Shown: positions 1 to 7,218, counted from the first letter of the stretch. The stretch is 14,383 nt of DNA from Bacteroidales bacterium (GCA_008933525.1 WBUV01000029.1:1-14383); one strand, 5' to 3'. Notes: generated by a model from the sequence alone, not told the origin. A program made the numbers and translations.

Positions 1-493
1 CGCTTGTACCGCCAATAAGGCTAGTGCAAAAAAGGTTTAGGCCGTTGCCAATGCTTTTAAACTCCTCATCAATCTGGAGTGCAAGCTCACGGGTTGGCGA
101 TACAATCAAAACCTGAAAATTTGGCTTTTGGTTTATCAGATTATGAATAATTGGCACCAAGAATGCGGCTGTTTTGCCTGTTCCGGTTTGTGCTAAGCCA
201 AGTAAGTTTCTTCCCTCAAGAATGGCATCGAGGGTTTTTTCCTGAATCTCTGTTGGGGTTTTAAATCCTTTCTTTAGCAGGTTGCTAACTATTTTAGGGT
301 TAACTGGTAACTCTTCAATTAGCTGCTTAGGTGTATGTTTAATTACTTCTTGTGCAACTGCCTTTTTTACGAAATGCTTTGGGTCGATCGAGCTGCTTTT
401 GCTCTGTCCATTACCCGATGATTTAAATCTTGATGTTCTTTTAGAATCAAAATTACGTTTTCCCCTGTCATTCAGAGGTTTTCTGTTTCTCAT
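1..493 (-). CDS. DEAD-box ATP-dependent RNA helicase, N-terminal part (cut by window edge)
   Basis: The gene reads leftward from an ATG at 493-491 and leaves the window after 164 codons. Family knowledge: DEAD-box helicases use ATP to unwind short RNA duplexes in ribosome assembly, mRNA turnover or cold adaptation. Visible motifs in order: a basic, low-complexity N-terminal extension (about residues 1-55), a Q motif with F77, P80 and the invariant Gln84 in GFKTPTEIQ, motif I AQTGTGKT (residues 101-108) and motif Ia PTRELALQ (133-140), then a GG (161-162) in the position of motif Ib. The DEAD and SAT motifs and the second RecA domain lie outside the window. The basic extension before the Q motif may bind RNA (inference). 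Which helicase subfamily this is cannot be decided from this part. No convincing promoter was found upstream; CAAACATT at 523-530 gives a near -7 element, but the spacing to any -33 element is too short. Confidence 0.95.
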   Translation of the reverse strand, partial: MRNRKPLNDRGKRNFDSKRTSRFKSSGNGQSKSSSIDPKHFVKKAVAQEVIKHTPKQLIEELPVNPKIVSNLLKKGFKTPTEIQEKTLDAILEGRNLLGLAQTGTGKTAAFLVPIIHNLINQKPNFQVLIVSPTRELALQIDEEFKSIGNGLNLFCTSLIGGTS

Positions 494-893
494 TTGAAAT
501 TTGTTAGTTAATGCCGCTGAAGCAAACATTAACCAAGTATCTGTTCAAAGGGGTAATGTTTCTTTGGCGTAAATATTATTCAGCGTAAACTAGTGAAGTA
601 GAAAGGATGTCGTCTTGAGAGGTGATTCGAGAGATATACTAACTATACAGATCTAAAATATGCTAAAATCGATACAAAGGAAGGTATAATAAATTCAATA
701 TCCAAATTTACAGCGAATTATGCTTGTTTTCTATTAGTTTTATGTAAATGTTTCCATGAGACTAGCCTCACTGGGAAGTTTTTGTGAGGGGTATGGGCTT
801 CCATTATCCGCAGGCCCAGGAAGCGTTATTAAATAAGTGGTCAGTTGAAATAATTAAAATATTCCCTACTTTTGACTGCAACAAACTGTTGTT
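494..893. other. Divergent intergenic region, helicase / AEC permease, with potential stem-loops
   Basis: This 400-base stretch holds no credible gene. Near its right end is the permease promoter (845-874). Left of that, 766-824 can fold: CCTCAC (766-771) pairs with GTGAGG (784-789), and GCTTCC (797-802) pairs with GGAAGC (819-824). Alternatives compete: TGGGC (794-798) with GCCCA (814-818), and CTTCC (798-802) with GGAAG (774-778). Because this segment is upstream of the permease promoter it is unlikely to be that gene's leader. It could be a small RNA, a remnant, or chance. The rest is AT-rich and shows nothing else I can name; CAAATTTA at 703-710 is a perfect minus-strand TAnnTTTG match but lacks a -33 partner. 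Confidence 0.35.
845..874 (+). promoter_or_regulatory. Bacteroidota-type promoter of the AEC permease
   Basis: TTG at 845-847 is followed after 19 bases by TACTTTTG at 867-874, an exact match to the TAnnTTTG -7 element of Bacteroidota housekeeping promoters. Transcription would begin near 881, giving a 5' leader of about a dozen bases before the ATG at 894. No experimental support; the call rests on motif and spacing. Confidence 0.6.
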
Positions 894-1844
894 ATGGGCA
901 CCGGAATAATAGTTAATCAGTTAATTATTTTTGGAGTGTTGATGCTTGTTGGAGCATCGGCGTCGTGGTTAAAACTAATAACCGACGAGGGTAAAGATTT
1001 GCTGGCCCGAATAATTATTGATATCACCCTGCCCTTTTTAATCCTCAGTACATTCATCAAGCTCGATAGTAACCCCGCCTTACTCTGGAACGGGTTCCTT
1101 GTATTTGGGCTAACATTTGTAAATCTTGGTTTCCTGTTCTTTTTTGGTACAGCATCGTCGCGTATGCTGAGACTTAACCCTGCCGATAGCACAGTACATA
1201 CACTACACACGATGCTAGGTAATATTGTATTCTTAGGATTTCCACTATTCGATGCTTTGTTTCCGGGCGGTACAGGTGTTTTTTATGCTGCAACATACCA
1301 GTTGGCATCAAACACAATTACATTCACCTACGGAATTTACAGACTTAGTTCAGGAACCCAAAAATCGGGGTTAAAAAGTCTTATAAATGTCAATACAGGT
1401 GCGCTGTTGTTAGGTTTTACCATAATGGTATCGGGACTAAAACTTCCAACACCAGTTATTGATGCTTTTACAGGACTTGGAAAAAGCACAAGCCCACTCT
1501 CAATGGTTTATATTGGCGCATTGCTTGCTGGAATAGGGGTTAAGGATGCCTTTAAAACGCTTAGCATTTATGTGCTTAGTTTGAATAAGTTGATTATAAC
1601 GCCAATTGTTCTAGGTGTTGCCTACTTCTTATTAAATCGAACTTTAAACCTAAACCTTTCAGTTGAGGCCTTTGTTGTTCTGGTGATGCAGGCCAGTATG
1701 CCCGCACAAACAATTGTTGTTGTTATGAGTAGGCGTTACGGTGGTAACTATAAACTGGCTGCAGGAAATCTGTTTATCACAACAATTCTTAGTATTGTAA
1801 CACTTCCTTTGGTTTATATTTTTCTTACCTACCTTGTAAAATAA
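894..1844 (+). CDS. AEC-family transporter (auxin efflux carrier / malate permease type)
   Basis: The 316-residue product is an integral inner-membrane protein with about ten hydrophobic segments. The family moves small organic acids or related solutes, but the substrate cannot be told from sequence. Family signatures: an N-terminal TM pair with an amphipathic linker (WLKLITDEGKDLLARI), the half-site GNIVFLGFP at residues 109-117 where the AEC consensus has N-x-G-x-LG-x-P, and a C-terminal MQASMPAQ (265-272) followed by a variable loop, a conserved small-residue helix and a final TM. Length is typical. The start at 894 fits a promoter close upstream and no SD is present. The gene stands alone, divergent from the helicase and convergent with the YceI gene. 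An alternative label is 'bile acid/PIN-like transporter', but the MPA motif favours AEC. Confidence 0.88.
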   Translation: MGTGIIVNQLIIFGVLMLVGASASWLKLITDEGKDLLARIIIDITLPFLILSTFIKLDSNPALLWNGFLVFGLTFVNLGFLFFFGTASSRMLRLNPADSTVHTLHTMLGNIVFLGFPLFDALFPGGTGVFYAATYQLASNTITFTYGIYRLSSGTQKSGLKSLINVNTGALLLGFTIMVSGLKLPTPVIDAFTGLGKSTSPLSMVYIGALLAGIGVKDAFKTLSIYVLSLNKLIITPIVLGVAYFLLNRTLNLNLSVEAFVVLVMQASMPAQTIVVVMSRRYGGNYKLAAGNLFITTILSIVTLPLVYIFLTYLVK

Positions 1845-1867
1845 AAATGCGGGAATCACCCCGCATT
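1838..1867 (-). terminator. Rho-independent terminator of the YceI gene, overlapping the permease stop
   Basis: AATGCGGG (1846-1853) and CCCGCATT (1860-1867) form an 8-bp stem with a 6-base loop. Read on the minus strand the stem is followed by ATTTTTATTTTA, a good U-tract, about 30 bases after the YceI stop codon. On the plus strand the following bases (gaaattatat) make a poor U-tract, so termination of the permease transcript here is less certain. The T-tract overlaps the permease TAA at 1842-1844. Confidence 0.75.
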
Positions 1868-1898
1868 GAAATTATATCGAAAAAATCATTTTGATGCC

Positions 1899-2468
1899 TT
1901 ATTTTGTCACAATCGTCACGTCGAGGGTGAATTCATCGTAAATCATATTATTGCCCAAATTTTCGAAGAATTTTCCTGAACCGTAACGGATGTCGTATTT
2001 GGTTCTATCAACTATAATTTTTGCTTTATAGGTATTTCCGCCCTTAACCACATCAAATTTAACAGGGTAGGTTTGACCCTTGATTGTTAAATCGGCCTCC
2101 GCAGTTGCTTTTCCGCCTTGAAATTTTGCTGATTTTACATTGCTCAATAGCGATGTGTTGAATTTACTTACGCTAAAAAAATCGTCTGAATTTAAGTGAT
2201 CTATAAGTTTTTTGTTCCATTCTGGACTTTTAAGATCCTCACAGGTGATTGTCTGCATATCAATCACAAAGTTGCCAGATACAATTTGGTCGCCTTTAAC
2301 TGTAAACTTTCCTTCCTTTAGTTTGATTTCGCCGTAGTGTTCGCCACTAACTTTTTTGGCATTCCATTTCAAGGAGGATTTACTGACGTCGGCATTAAGT
2401 TCCTGAGAGTACACTCCCGCACTCCAAAAAAACAAAGCCGACAGAAAAAATAGTTTTAGTGCATTCAT
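1899..2468 (-). CDS. YceI-family secreted protein (lipocalin-like)
   Basis: The 189-residue protein starts with a signal peptide (K5, a hydrophobic run at 6-18, likely cut near VYS/QE at 21-22), so it is exported to the periplasm or beyond. The mature part has the YceI pattern: an N-terminal strand with SSLKWNAKKVSGEHYGEIK, a central IDMQTITCEDL, the stretch KLIDHLNSDDFFSVSKFN, LTIKGQTYPVKFDV, and the C-terminal VDRTKYDIRYGSG. YceI proteins form an 8-stranded barrel that binds a long isoprenoid such as a polyprenol or quinone. The cellular role is poorly defined; induction by pH or osmotic stress is known for the E. coli member. Length matches the family. It is a single-gene unit, transcribed away from dtd, with a terminator at 1838-1867. 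No confident promoter was found. Confidence 0.93.
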   Translation of the reverse strand: MNALKLFFLSALFFWSAGVYSQELNADVSKSSLKWNAKKVSGEHYGEIKLKEGKFTVKGDQIVSGNFVIDMQTITCEDLKSPEWNKKLIDHLNSDDFFSVSKFNTSLLSNVKSAKFQGGKATAEADLTIKGQTYPVKFDVVKGGNTYKAKIIVDRTKYDIRYGSGKFFENLGNNMIYDEFTLDVTIVTK

Positions 2469-2575
2469 AATTTTGTTATTTAAAGTTTATGCCATGATAA
2501 ACAGATGAATAGAGTATTTTGTTCTTGATTTTAAATTTTTTCGTGATAGATTTGCAATCATTAATGTTTTTTCAC

Positions 2576-2608
2576 AACCCCTAATGGGTTTTGAACCCTT
2601 TAGGGGTT
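2576..2608. repeat. 33-base near-perfect inverted repeat between yceI-like gene and dtd
   Basis: AACCCCTAA (2576-2584) and TTAGGGGTT (2600-2608) pair over 9 bp. After a T/T mismatch, GGGTT (2586-2590) pairs with AACCC (2594-2598) over 5 more, leaving a TTG loop. There is no T-tract on either side, and it lies between two divergent genes, so it is not a terminator. It could be an operator, an interspersed palindromic (REP-like) element, or a transcribed hairpin. Only one copy is visible in this window. Confidence 0.7.
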
Positions 2609-2645
2609 ATGGTCTGGAATCAAATCAGCACGAATCATCTAAAAT

Positions 2646-2678
2646 TTTGTTTAAAAGAAACTTATTCGCATAATTTAT
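2646..2678 (+). promoter_or_regulatory. Possible promoter of the dtd-mazG operon
   Basis: TTTG at 2646-2649 is followed after 21 bases by TAATTTAT at 2671-2678, which matches TAnnTTTG except for the last base. Transcription would start almost at the ATG at 2686, so the mRNA would be leaderless or nearly so. A weak call. Confidence 0.35.
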
Positions 2679-2685
2679 AACATTT

Positions 2686-3138
2686 ATGAGAGTTGTAATT
2701 CAGAGAGTTAGCGGTTCAAAGGTTGATATCGACGGAAAAACTGTTGGTAGTATTGGATTAGGGTTACTAGTTTTAGCAGGATTCGAAAGCGCGGATACGC
2801 AGGAAGACCTTGAGTGGACTGCCGCAAAGATTACCAAACTTAGAATTTTTGACGATAACGAGGGGGTGATGAACCTTTCGGTTACCGATATCAATGGCGA
2901 TATTTTGGCTGTTAGCCAATTTACGCTACACGCCAAGACTAAAAAGGGTAATCGTCCGTCGTATATCCAAGCTGCGCCTCCCGATATTGCCATACCGCTA
3001 TACGAAAACTTTGTAAAAATCCTTGAAACCGAGATAAATAAGAAGGTACAGACAGGTAAATTTGGTGCGAATATGGCCGTTTCGCTTGTAAATGACGGCC
3101 CTGTAACTATTATTATCGATTCTAAAAACCGCGAGTAA
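2686..3138 (+). CDS. dtd: D-aminoacyl-tRNA deacylase
   Basis: The enzyme hydrolyses the ester bond of D-amino acids (such as D-Tyr) mischarged on tRNA, and also glycine on tRNA-Ala; it acts in the cytosol as a homodimer. The 150 residues match the usual bacterial length (about 145-150). Diagnostic motifs: start MRVVIQRV, SQFTL at residues 77-81 with Thr80 at the catalytic position, KGNRPSY (87-93), TGKFGANM (123-130), and the Gly-cisPro motif NDGPVT at 136-141, which enforces chiral selectivity. The start at 2686 gives the canonical MR(V/A)V N-terminus. The stop overlaps the next gene's ATG by one base (TAATG), so translation of the two is probably coupled. Confidence 0.97.
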   Translation: MRVVIQRVSGSKVDIDGKTVGSIGLGLLVLAGFESADTQEDLEWTAAKITKLRIFDDNEGVMNLSVTDINGDILAVSQFTLHAKTKKGNRPSYIQAAPPDIAIPLYENFVKILETEINKKVQTGKFGANMAVSLVNDGPVTIIIDSKNRE

Positions 3139-3473
3139 TGGAGGATATAACAATAAATCAGGCTCAACAAGTTGTTGATGAGTGGATTAAAAAACACGGC
3201 GTTCGGTACTTCAACGAGTTAACCAATATGGCTTTGCTTACCGAGGAGGTTGGCGAATTGGCTAGGGTTGTTGCGAGGAAGTACGGAGAGCAATCGTTCA
3301 AGAGTGGCGAGAACCCTGATGCACTTGCGGAGGAGATGGCCGATATACTTTTTGTGCTAATTTGCCTCGCAAATCAAACCGGAACAGATCTTACACAGGC
3401 GTTTTTTCTAAATATCGATAAAAAGACCAAGCGAGATATTAACAGGCATAATCAGAATCCCAAATTGTTGTAA
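3138..3473 (+). CDS. MazG-like nucleotide pyrophosphohydrolase
   Basis: A 111-residue all-alpha protein with the metal-binding signature of the MazG/dUTPase-like NTP pyrophosphohydrolase superfamily. EEVGE at residues 36-40 supplies the first ExxE (E37, E40) and EEMAD at 65-69 supplies the ExxD (E66, D69), with about 25 residues between them. Family members hydrolyse (d)NTPs to the monophosphate and pyrophosphate, clearing unwanted nucleotides; the exact nucleotide is not predictable. It is a single-domain, short MazG rather than the 260-residue two-domain E. coli MazG. Its ATG shares one base with the dtd stop codon, so the two are very likely cotranscribed and translationally coupled. No hairpin terminator is evident after it; a low-complexity heptamer region leads straight into deoC. 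Confidence 0.9.
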   Translation: MEDITINQAQQVVDEWIKKHGVRYFNELTNMALLTEEVGELARVVARKYGEQSFKSGENPDALAEEMADILFVLICLANQTGTDLTQAFFLNIDKKTKRDINRHNQNPKLL

Positions 3474-3560
3474 CTTTGAACTCTGAATTTGTTGGTGGTT
3501 GATTGTTAGATTGTTGTTCTTCTTCACTTTCAACTTTTTACTTTTCACTTTAAACTTTTA
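3473..3560 (+). repeat. Degenerate heptamer tandem repeats (ACTTTNN) upstream of deoC
   Basis: Five units of exactly 7 bases lie end to end at 3526-3560: ACTTTCA, ACTTTTT, ACTTTTC, ACTTTAA, ACTTTTA. Another short run of related heptamers begins at the mazG stop codon: ACTTTGA (3473-3479), ACTCTGA (3480-3486), ATTTGTT (3487-3493). Between them lie 32 bases rich in TTG. The array ends 5 bases before the deoC ATG at 3566, so it probably forms most of the deoC leader or promoter-proximal DNA. Confidence 0.75.
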
Positions 3561-3565
3561 TAAAT

Positions 3566-4465
3566 ATGGAATTATCGTTGGAAGAAAAATTTAACCTAGA
3601 GGTTGATCAGGTCGCGGTTCAAACTGCATTGAATAAAATTAAAGATATTGCCAAGGCTCGTTTAGGCGAGGTAGAAACTTTGAAAAAGTGCTTCAGCTCT
3701 ATCGATTTAACCACACTGAACACAACCGATGGGTACGAGCGTGGTAAACTATTTGCCGATAAGGTGAGTAAGTTCCAAACCGATTTTCCCGGAATGCCAA
3801 ACGTTGCAGCAATTTGCGTTTATCCAAGCATTGTTCCCGCAGTAAAGGAGAACTTAACTGTTGAGAATGTAAAGATTGCATCGGTTTCCGCTGGTTTTCC
3901 ATCATCACAAACATACATCGATATTAAACTATCGGAGTGCGATATGACTCTTGAACAGGGTGCCGATGAACTTGATGTGGTTATGTCTGTTGGCTCTTTC
4001 CTTGAAGGCGATTACTTTACTGTTTACAGCGAGTTACAGCAAATAAAAGAGGTTGCCGATGAGGCCAAGGTTAAAGTTATTCTGGAAACTGGCGCTTTAC
4101 CAAGTTTTGAGGATATTAAACTTGCATCGTTCCTAGCAATGGAAGCCGGAGCCGATTTCATTAAAACCTCAACAGGAAAACTTGAACCAGCAGCAACTCC
4201 TGAGTCGGTATACGTTATGTGCACAGCAATTAAGGAGTATTTCGATAAAACTGGTCGTAAGGTTGGAATGAAACCTGCCGGTGGAGTTTCAAACTCATAC
4301 GATGCTTTGGTGTTCTACACCATTGTGGAGCAAGTGCTAGGTCAAGAGTGGCTTTACCCAGGATTATTCCGTTTGGGAACAAGTAAACTGGCCGATATTC
4401 TCCTATCGGATATACTAGGAAAAGAGGTAAAATATTTTAGCCAAACATCGGGCGCAAAATACTAA
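3566..4465 (+). CDS. deoC: Deoxyribose-phosphate aldolase
   Basis: Class I aldolase that cleaves 2-deoxy-D-ribose 5-phosphate into glyceraldehyde 3-phosphate and acetaldehyde, in deoxynucleoside breakdown; cytosolic TIM barrel. The catalytic residues are in place: Asp137 in GADELDVVMSVG (equivalent of E. coli D102), the Schiff-base Lys200 in FIKTSTGK (E. coli K167), and Lys236 in GMKPAGGV (E. coli K201). At 299 residues it is longer than the short archaeal/thermophilic forms (about 220) and than the E. coli enzyme (259), with about 35 extra residues before the barrel; I believe such longer forms are common in Bacteroidota. No other deo genes adjoin it. It may be read from its own promoter in the repeat region or by readthrough from dtd-mazG. 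Confidence 0.96.
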   Translation: MELSLEEKFNLEVDQVAVQTALNKIKDIAKARLGEVETLKKCFSSIDLTTLNTTDGYERGKLFADKVSKFQTDFPGMPNVAAICVYPSIVPAVKENLTVENVKIASVSAGFPSSQTYIDIKLSECDMTLEQGADELDVVMSVGSFLEGDYFTVYSELQQIKEVADEAKVKVILETGALPSFEDIKLASFLAMEAGADFIKTSTGKLEPAATPESVYVMCTAIKEYFDKTGRKVGMKPAGGVSNSYDALVFYTIVEQVLGQEWLYPGLFRLGTSKLADILLSDILGKEVKYFSQTSGAKY

Positions 4466-4470
4466 AAACG

Positions 4471-4500
4471 AAAGAGGGCTTTTAAGCCCTCTTTTTATTT
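4471..4500. terminator. Bidirectional Rho-independent terminator between deoC and the symporter
   Basis: AAAGAGGGC (4471-4479) pairs with GCCCTCTTT (4486-4494), a 9-bp stem (11 if the inner TT/AA pairs are counted). On the plus strand it runs into CTTTTTATTT. On the minus strand it is followed by CTTTCGTTTTTAG, so it can stop both deoC and the convergent symporter gene. Confidence 0.88.
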
Positions 4501-4514
4501 CAATAAATACTATT

Positions 4515-6113
4515 TTACCACCAAATGGTGTAAAGAATTATCAGTAGTATTATAACTATCACCGAGCCAATTTTGAACCCTTTACCGGTTGAGAATAGCC
4601 CTTTTGAAATAGTAATTGCTTTTGGGTGCTTTTTATTTCCTTCAATTACTGCAAATACCCAAATAATTGCCAAGCAAATTAGGAACACGATTCCCATTCT
4701 ATCCATAAATGGAAGGCTTGGAAGAAGCAACTTAAATAGAAGCGAGAATACGAAAGTTCCAATTGCTGCACCTAATGCTCCATTGGCTGTGGCCTTTTTG
4801 TAGAAGAATCCAGCAAGGAAAATTGCTAGTGCACCAGGACTAACAAACCCAGTAAATTCTTGGATATACTGGAATGCTTGGTCGAGGTTCGAAAGCATTG
4901 GCGCAATGAAAACCGCAATAACCAACGCTACGAAAGCTGCAACGCGACCAACATTAACAAGTTTATGCTCAGAGGCATCTTTGTTTATATACTCCTTGTA
5001 AAAATCCATTGTGAATATTGTAGAAACGCTATTCATCATCGATGCCAATGAACTAACAATTGCGGCAACCAATGCTGCAAAGGCAAGCCCCTTAACACCC
5101 GTTGGAACAAAATTGTGAAGTAACCAAGGATAAGCCTCGTCGGATTTGGCTATATCGGCACTTAAAGCAAAGGCAACAATACCAGGAATAACAACAATTA
5201 ATGGAAGTAACATTTTGAGGAATGCGGCGAACACCAATCCGCTTTGTGCTTCCTTCAAACTTTTTGCAGCTAATGCGCGTTGAATAATGTACTGGTTACA
5301 TCCCCAGTAGTAAAGGTTTGCAACCCACATACCACCAACAAGTACACTAATACCGGGTAAGTCAATATAGGCATCTTTTTGTCCACCTTTGCCATCGGGA
5401 ATCATAAGTTGACCCTTTTCCAGAATCATATCGAATTTTTCGGGTGCTTTTTGGAGCAAAATTTTGAAACCAGCAATAAATCCTTCGCCGCCACTTAAGT
5501 AATCCAAAGCAAAATATGTTGTAACTAATCCACCACCTACAAGGAAAACAACCTGAATAACATCGGTCCATGCAACTGCTTTAAGTCCACCATAAATTGA
5601 ATAAATTGCGGCAAATAATGCTAGGCCAAGAATGCTATATATCATTGGAATGCCCATAATTTTTTGCATCGCCAATGCGCCAAGGTAAATTATTGATGTT
5701 AGGTTTACAAACACAAAAACTAGCAACCAAAAACCAGCCATTACGGTTTTAACTCGCTTATCGAAGCGAGCTTCCAGGAATTGTGGCATTGTAAAAATTT
5801 TCTTCTCCAAGAAAATTGGAAGGAAGAAGATGGCCACAATAATTAAAGTAAGGGCAGCCATCCATTCGTATGAGGCAATTCCTAAACCAATGGCAAATCC
5901 AGAACCGGACATGCCAATAAACTGTTCGGCAGAGATGTTGGAGGCAATTAGCGATGCTCCAATTGCCCACCAAGGCAATGCGCGCCCTGCAAGGAAGTAG
6001 TCGCCGGAGTTGGTCTCTGAGTCACGTTTACGGAACGATATCCAAAGCCCCAATCCAACAATAATTACTGCATAAGCAGCAAAAATGATGTAGTCGATAG
6101 TTGCAAATGACAT
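4515..6113 (-). CDS. Sodium/sugar symporter, SSS family, vSGLT-like
   Basis: A 532-residue inner-membrane protein with about 14 hydrophobic helices that couples Na+ entry to sugar uptake. It resembles the Vibrio galactose transporter vSGLT along its length, from recall rather than alignment. Residues matching its sugar site: N59, Q64 and E83 in the NISAEQFIGMSGSG...SYEW region, N266 and Y269 in WVANLYYWG, K300 in AAFLK, and Q418 in YIQEFTGF; this set is why I favour a hexose such as galactose or glucose. One contact differs: the position of vSGLT S91 is Ala86. A short polar insertion (about residues 232-250) sits in an extramembrane loop. The gene follows a sugar nucleotidyltransferase gene on the same strand, 112 bases away, but has its own promoter candidate. 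Confidence 0.93.
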   Translation of the reverse strand: MSFATIDYIIFAAYAVIIVGLGLWISFRKRDSETNSGDYFLAGRALPWWAIGASLIASNISAEQFIGMSGSGFAIGLGIASYEWMAALTLIIVAIFFLPIFLEKKIFTMPQFLEARFDKRVKTVMAGFWLLVFVFVNLTSIIYLGALAMQKIMGIPMIYSILGLALFAAIYSIYGGLKAVAWTDVIQVVFLVGGGLVTTYFALDYLSGGEGFIAGFKILLQKAPEKFDMILEKGQLMIPDGKGGQKDAYIDLPGISVLVGGMWVANLYYWGCNQYIIQRALAAKSLKEAQSGLVFAAFLKMLLPLIVVIPGIVAFALSADIAKSDEAYPWLLHNFVPTGVKGLAFAALVAAIVSSLASMMNSVSTIFTMDFYKEYINKDASEHKLVNVGRVAAFVALVIAVFIAPMLSNLDQAFQYIQEFTGFVSPGALAIFLAGFFYKKATANGALGAAIGTFVFSLLFKLLLPSLPFMDRMGIVFLICLAIIWVFAVIEGNKKHPKAITISKGLFSTGKGFKIGSVIVIILLIILYTIWW

Positions 6114-6151
6114 GATGTTAATTTTTATTAGGTTAAATGGTTTGATTCAAG

Positions 6152-6187
6152 CAAATATAATTCACAAATGAATCTCCATTTACAAAA
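6152..6187 (-). promoter_or_regulatory. Bacteroidota-type promoter of the symporter
   Basis: Read on the minus strand, TTTTG (6187-6183) precedes TATATTTG (6159-6152) by 23 bases. The -7 element is an exact TAnnTTTG match; the spacer is at the long end of the known 17-23 range. Transcription would start near 6146, about 30 bases before the ATG at 6113. Confidence 0.5.
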
Positions 6188-6225
6188 TGTGGTACATCAA
6201 AAACCGCTCAACAAAAATTAATTTA

Positions 6226-7134
6226 CTATCTCTTCCATAGCGGCGAGGGGTACTCTCCTGCCTTAATCAACTTGCTTAACCGCTCAATTACCAAAGGTTT
6301 ATCGCCGGGGTATGTTACTCCAAACCACTCTGCATTTGTACTAAGAACTTTGCAGGTGGCAATTTTTTCTTGGATTGATTTGTTTACAACGGTTGGTATA
6401 TAAAATTCTGCCTTAGCGTTTCCAATAGAACCACTAAAGAAATCGACCATTAACTTCTCGGTATACCCAAAGAAATCGGGAGTAAATCCCCAGAAGTTCA
6501 TTGATACCTGAAGGTTCTCGTTCAACTCCACCGAGTTGTTGTTTTCGTCCTTATAGCATACTTTACCGTCGATTCTTTCAATATGAGTGCGCTCAACCAC
6601 ATTCTGCAAAAGCATCTGACTATCAGTAGTGCAAACTCCGCGGGAAACGGCACCTTCTTCCGATAGCGTTTTACCTAGTTTAAATCCAACCATAAAATAA
6701 CTACCTTTTGGAAGGTTTGGCTTTGAAAGTTCTTCGGCTAAAACTCGGAATGTATCGTAACCGTAAAAATCGTCAGCATTGATAACTGCAAACGGTTCGT
6801 TAACCAAATGCTTTGTAACCCAAACAGCGTGAGCGGTTCCCCAGGGTTTGGTTCTATCGGCGGGGCAAGTAAACCCTTCGGGTAGCATATCTAACTCCTG
6901 GTAAGCAATCTCGTAGTGAACATCCTTGCTGAATCGGTTTCCAAAAACTTCAAGAAAATCCTTCTCAATGCTTTTTCGAATAACGAAAACAACCTTTCCA
7001 AAGCCAGCCCTAAAGGCATCGTAAACGGAATAATCGATAATAGTTTCGCCATTTGGGCCCAATCCGTCAACCTGTTTAAGTCCGCCATAGCGACTTCCCA
7101 TTCCTGCAGCAAGTATAATTAGTGTTGGTTTCAT
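6226..7134 (-). CDS. Sugar-1-phosphate nucleotidyltransferase-like protein
   Basis: A 302-residue GT-A-fold nucleotidyltransferase. The N-terminal phosphate-binding loop LAAGMGSRYGGLKQ (residues 8-21) is the family signature, with KQ where RmlA/GlmU enzymes usually have PK. KPWGTAHAV (96-104) fits the nucleobase-sugar region and NADDFYG (119-125) the metal-binding Asp. The family joins a sugar 1-phosphate to an NTP to give an NDP-sugar plus pyrophosphate; neither sugar nor base can be read from sequence. There is no C-terminal left-handed beta-helix, so it is not a bifunctional GlmU. Its partner downstream is a vSGLT-like symporter, hinting at use of an imported sugar, but no anomeric kinase is present in the window. 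No promoter with good spacing was found upstream of the ATG at 7134. Confidence 0.85.
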   Translation of the reverse strand: MKPTLIILAAGMGSRYGGLKQVDGLGPNGETIIDYSVYDAFRAGFGKVVFVIRKSIEKDFLEVFGNRFSKDVHYEIAYQELDMLPEGFTCPADRTKPWGTAHAVWVTKHLVNEPFAVINADDFYGYDTFRVLAEELSKPNLPKGSYFMVGFKLGKTLSEEGAVSRGVCTTDSQMLLQNVVERTHIERIDGKVCYKDENNNSVELNENLQVSMNFWGFTPDFFGYTEKLMVDFFSGSIGNAKAEFYIPTVVNKSIQEKIATCKVLSTNAEWFGVTYPGDKPLVIERLSKLIKAGEYPSPLWKR

Positions 7135-7218
7135 TTTTAATTATTTAGATAATGTTTAAGTGTTAGTAAAATATCATGCAAGATAGTAATATTGTTTATT
7201 GAAAATTGAGTTCTTTAA

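Noticed and set aside
282..497. 71-codon plus-strand open frame at the left edge
   Set aside because: It is antisense to the DEAD-box helicase, whose Q motif and Walker A are unmistakable on the other strand.
753..826. Resemblance of the GC-rich stretch (CACTGGGAAG and nearby) to a cobalamin riboswitch
   Set aside because: The B12-box and the conserved core and 3' segments are absent, the neighbour is not a B12 gene, and the segment lies upstream of the likely permease promoter.
2576..2608. Palindrome read as a Rho-independent terminator
   Set aside because: It lies between two divergent starts, where no transcript needs ending, and neither strand has a T-tract after the stem.
2700..3197. 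165-codon open frame on the minus strand across dtd
   Set aside because: It is antisense to two genes with clear catalytic motifs and its own translation shows no recognisable domain.
3526..3560. Heptamer array as a CRISPR-like repeat
   Set aside because: The units are contiguous 7-mers with no spacers and no cas genes nearby.
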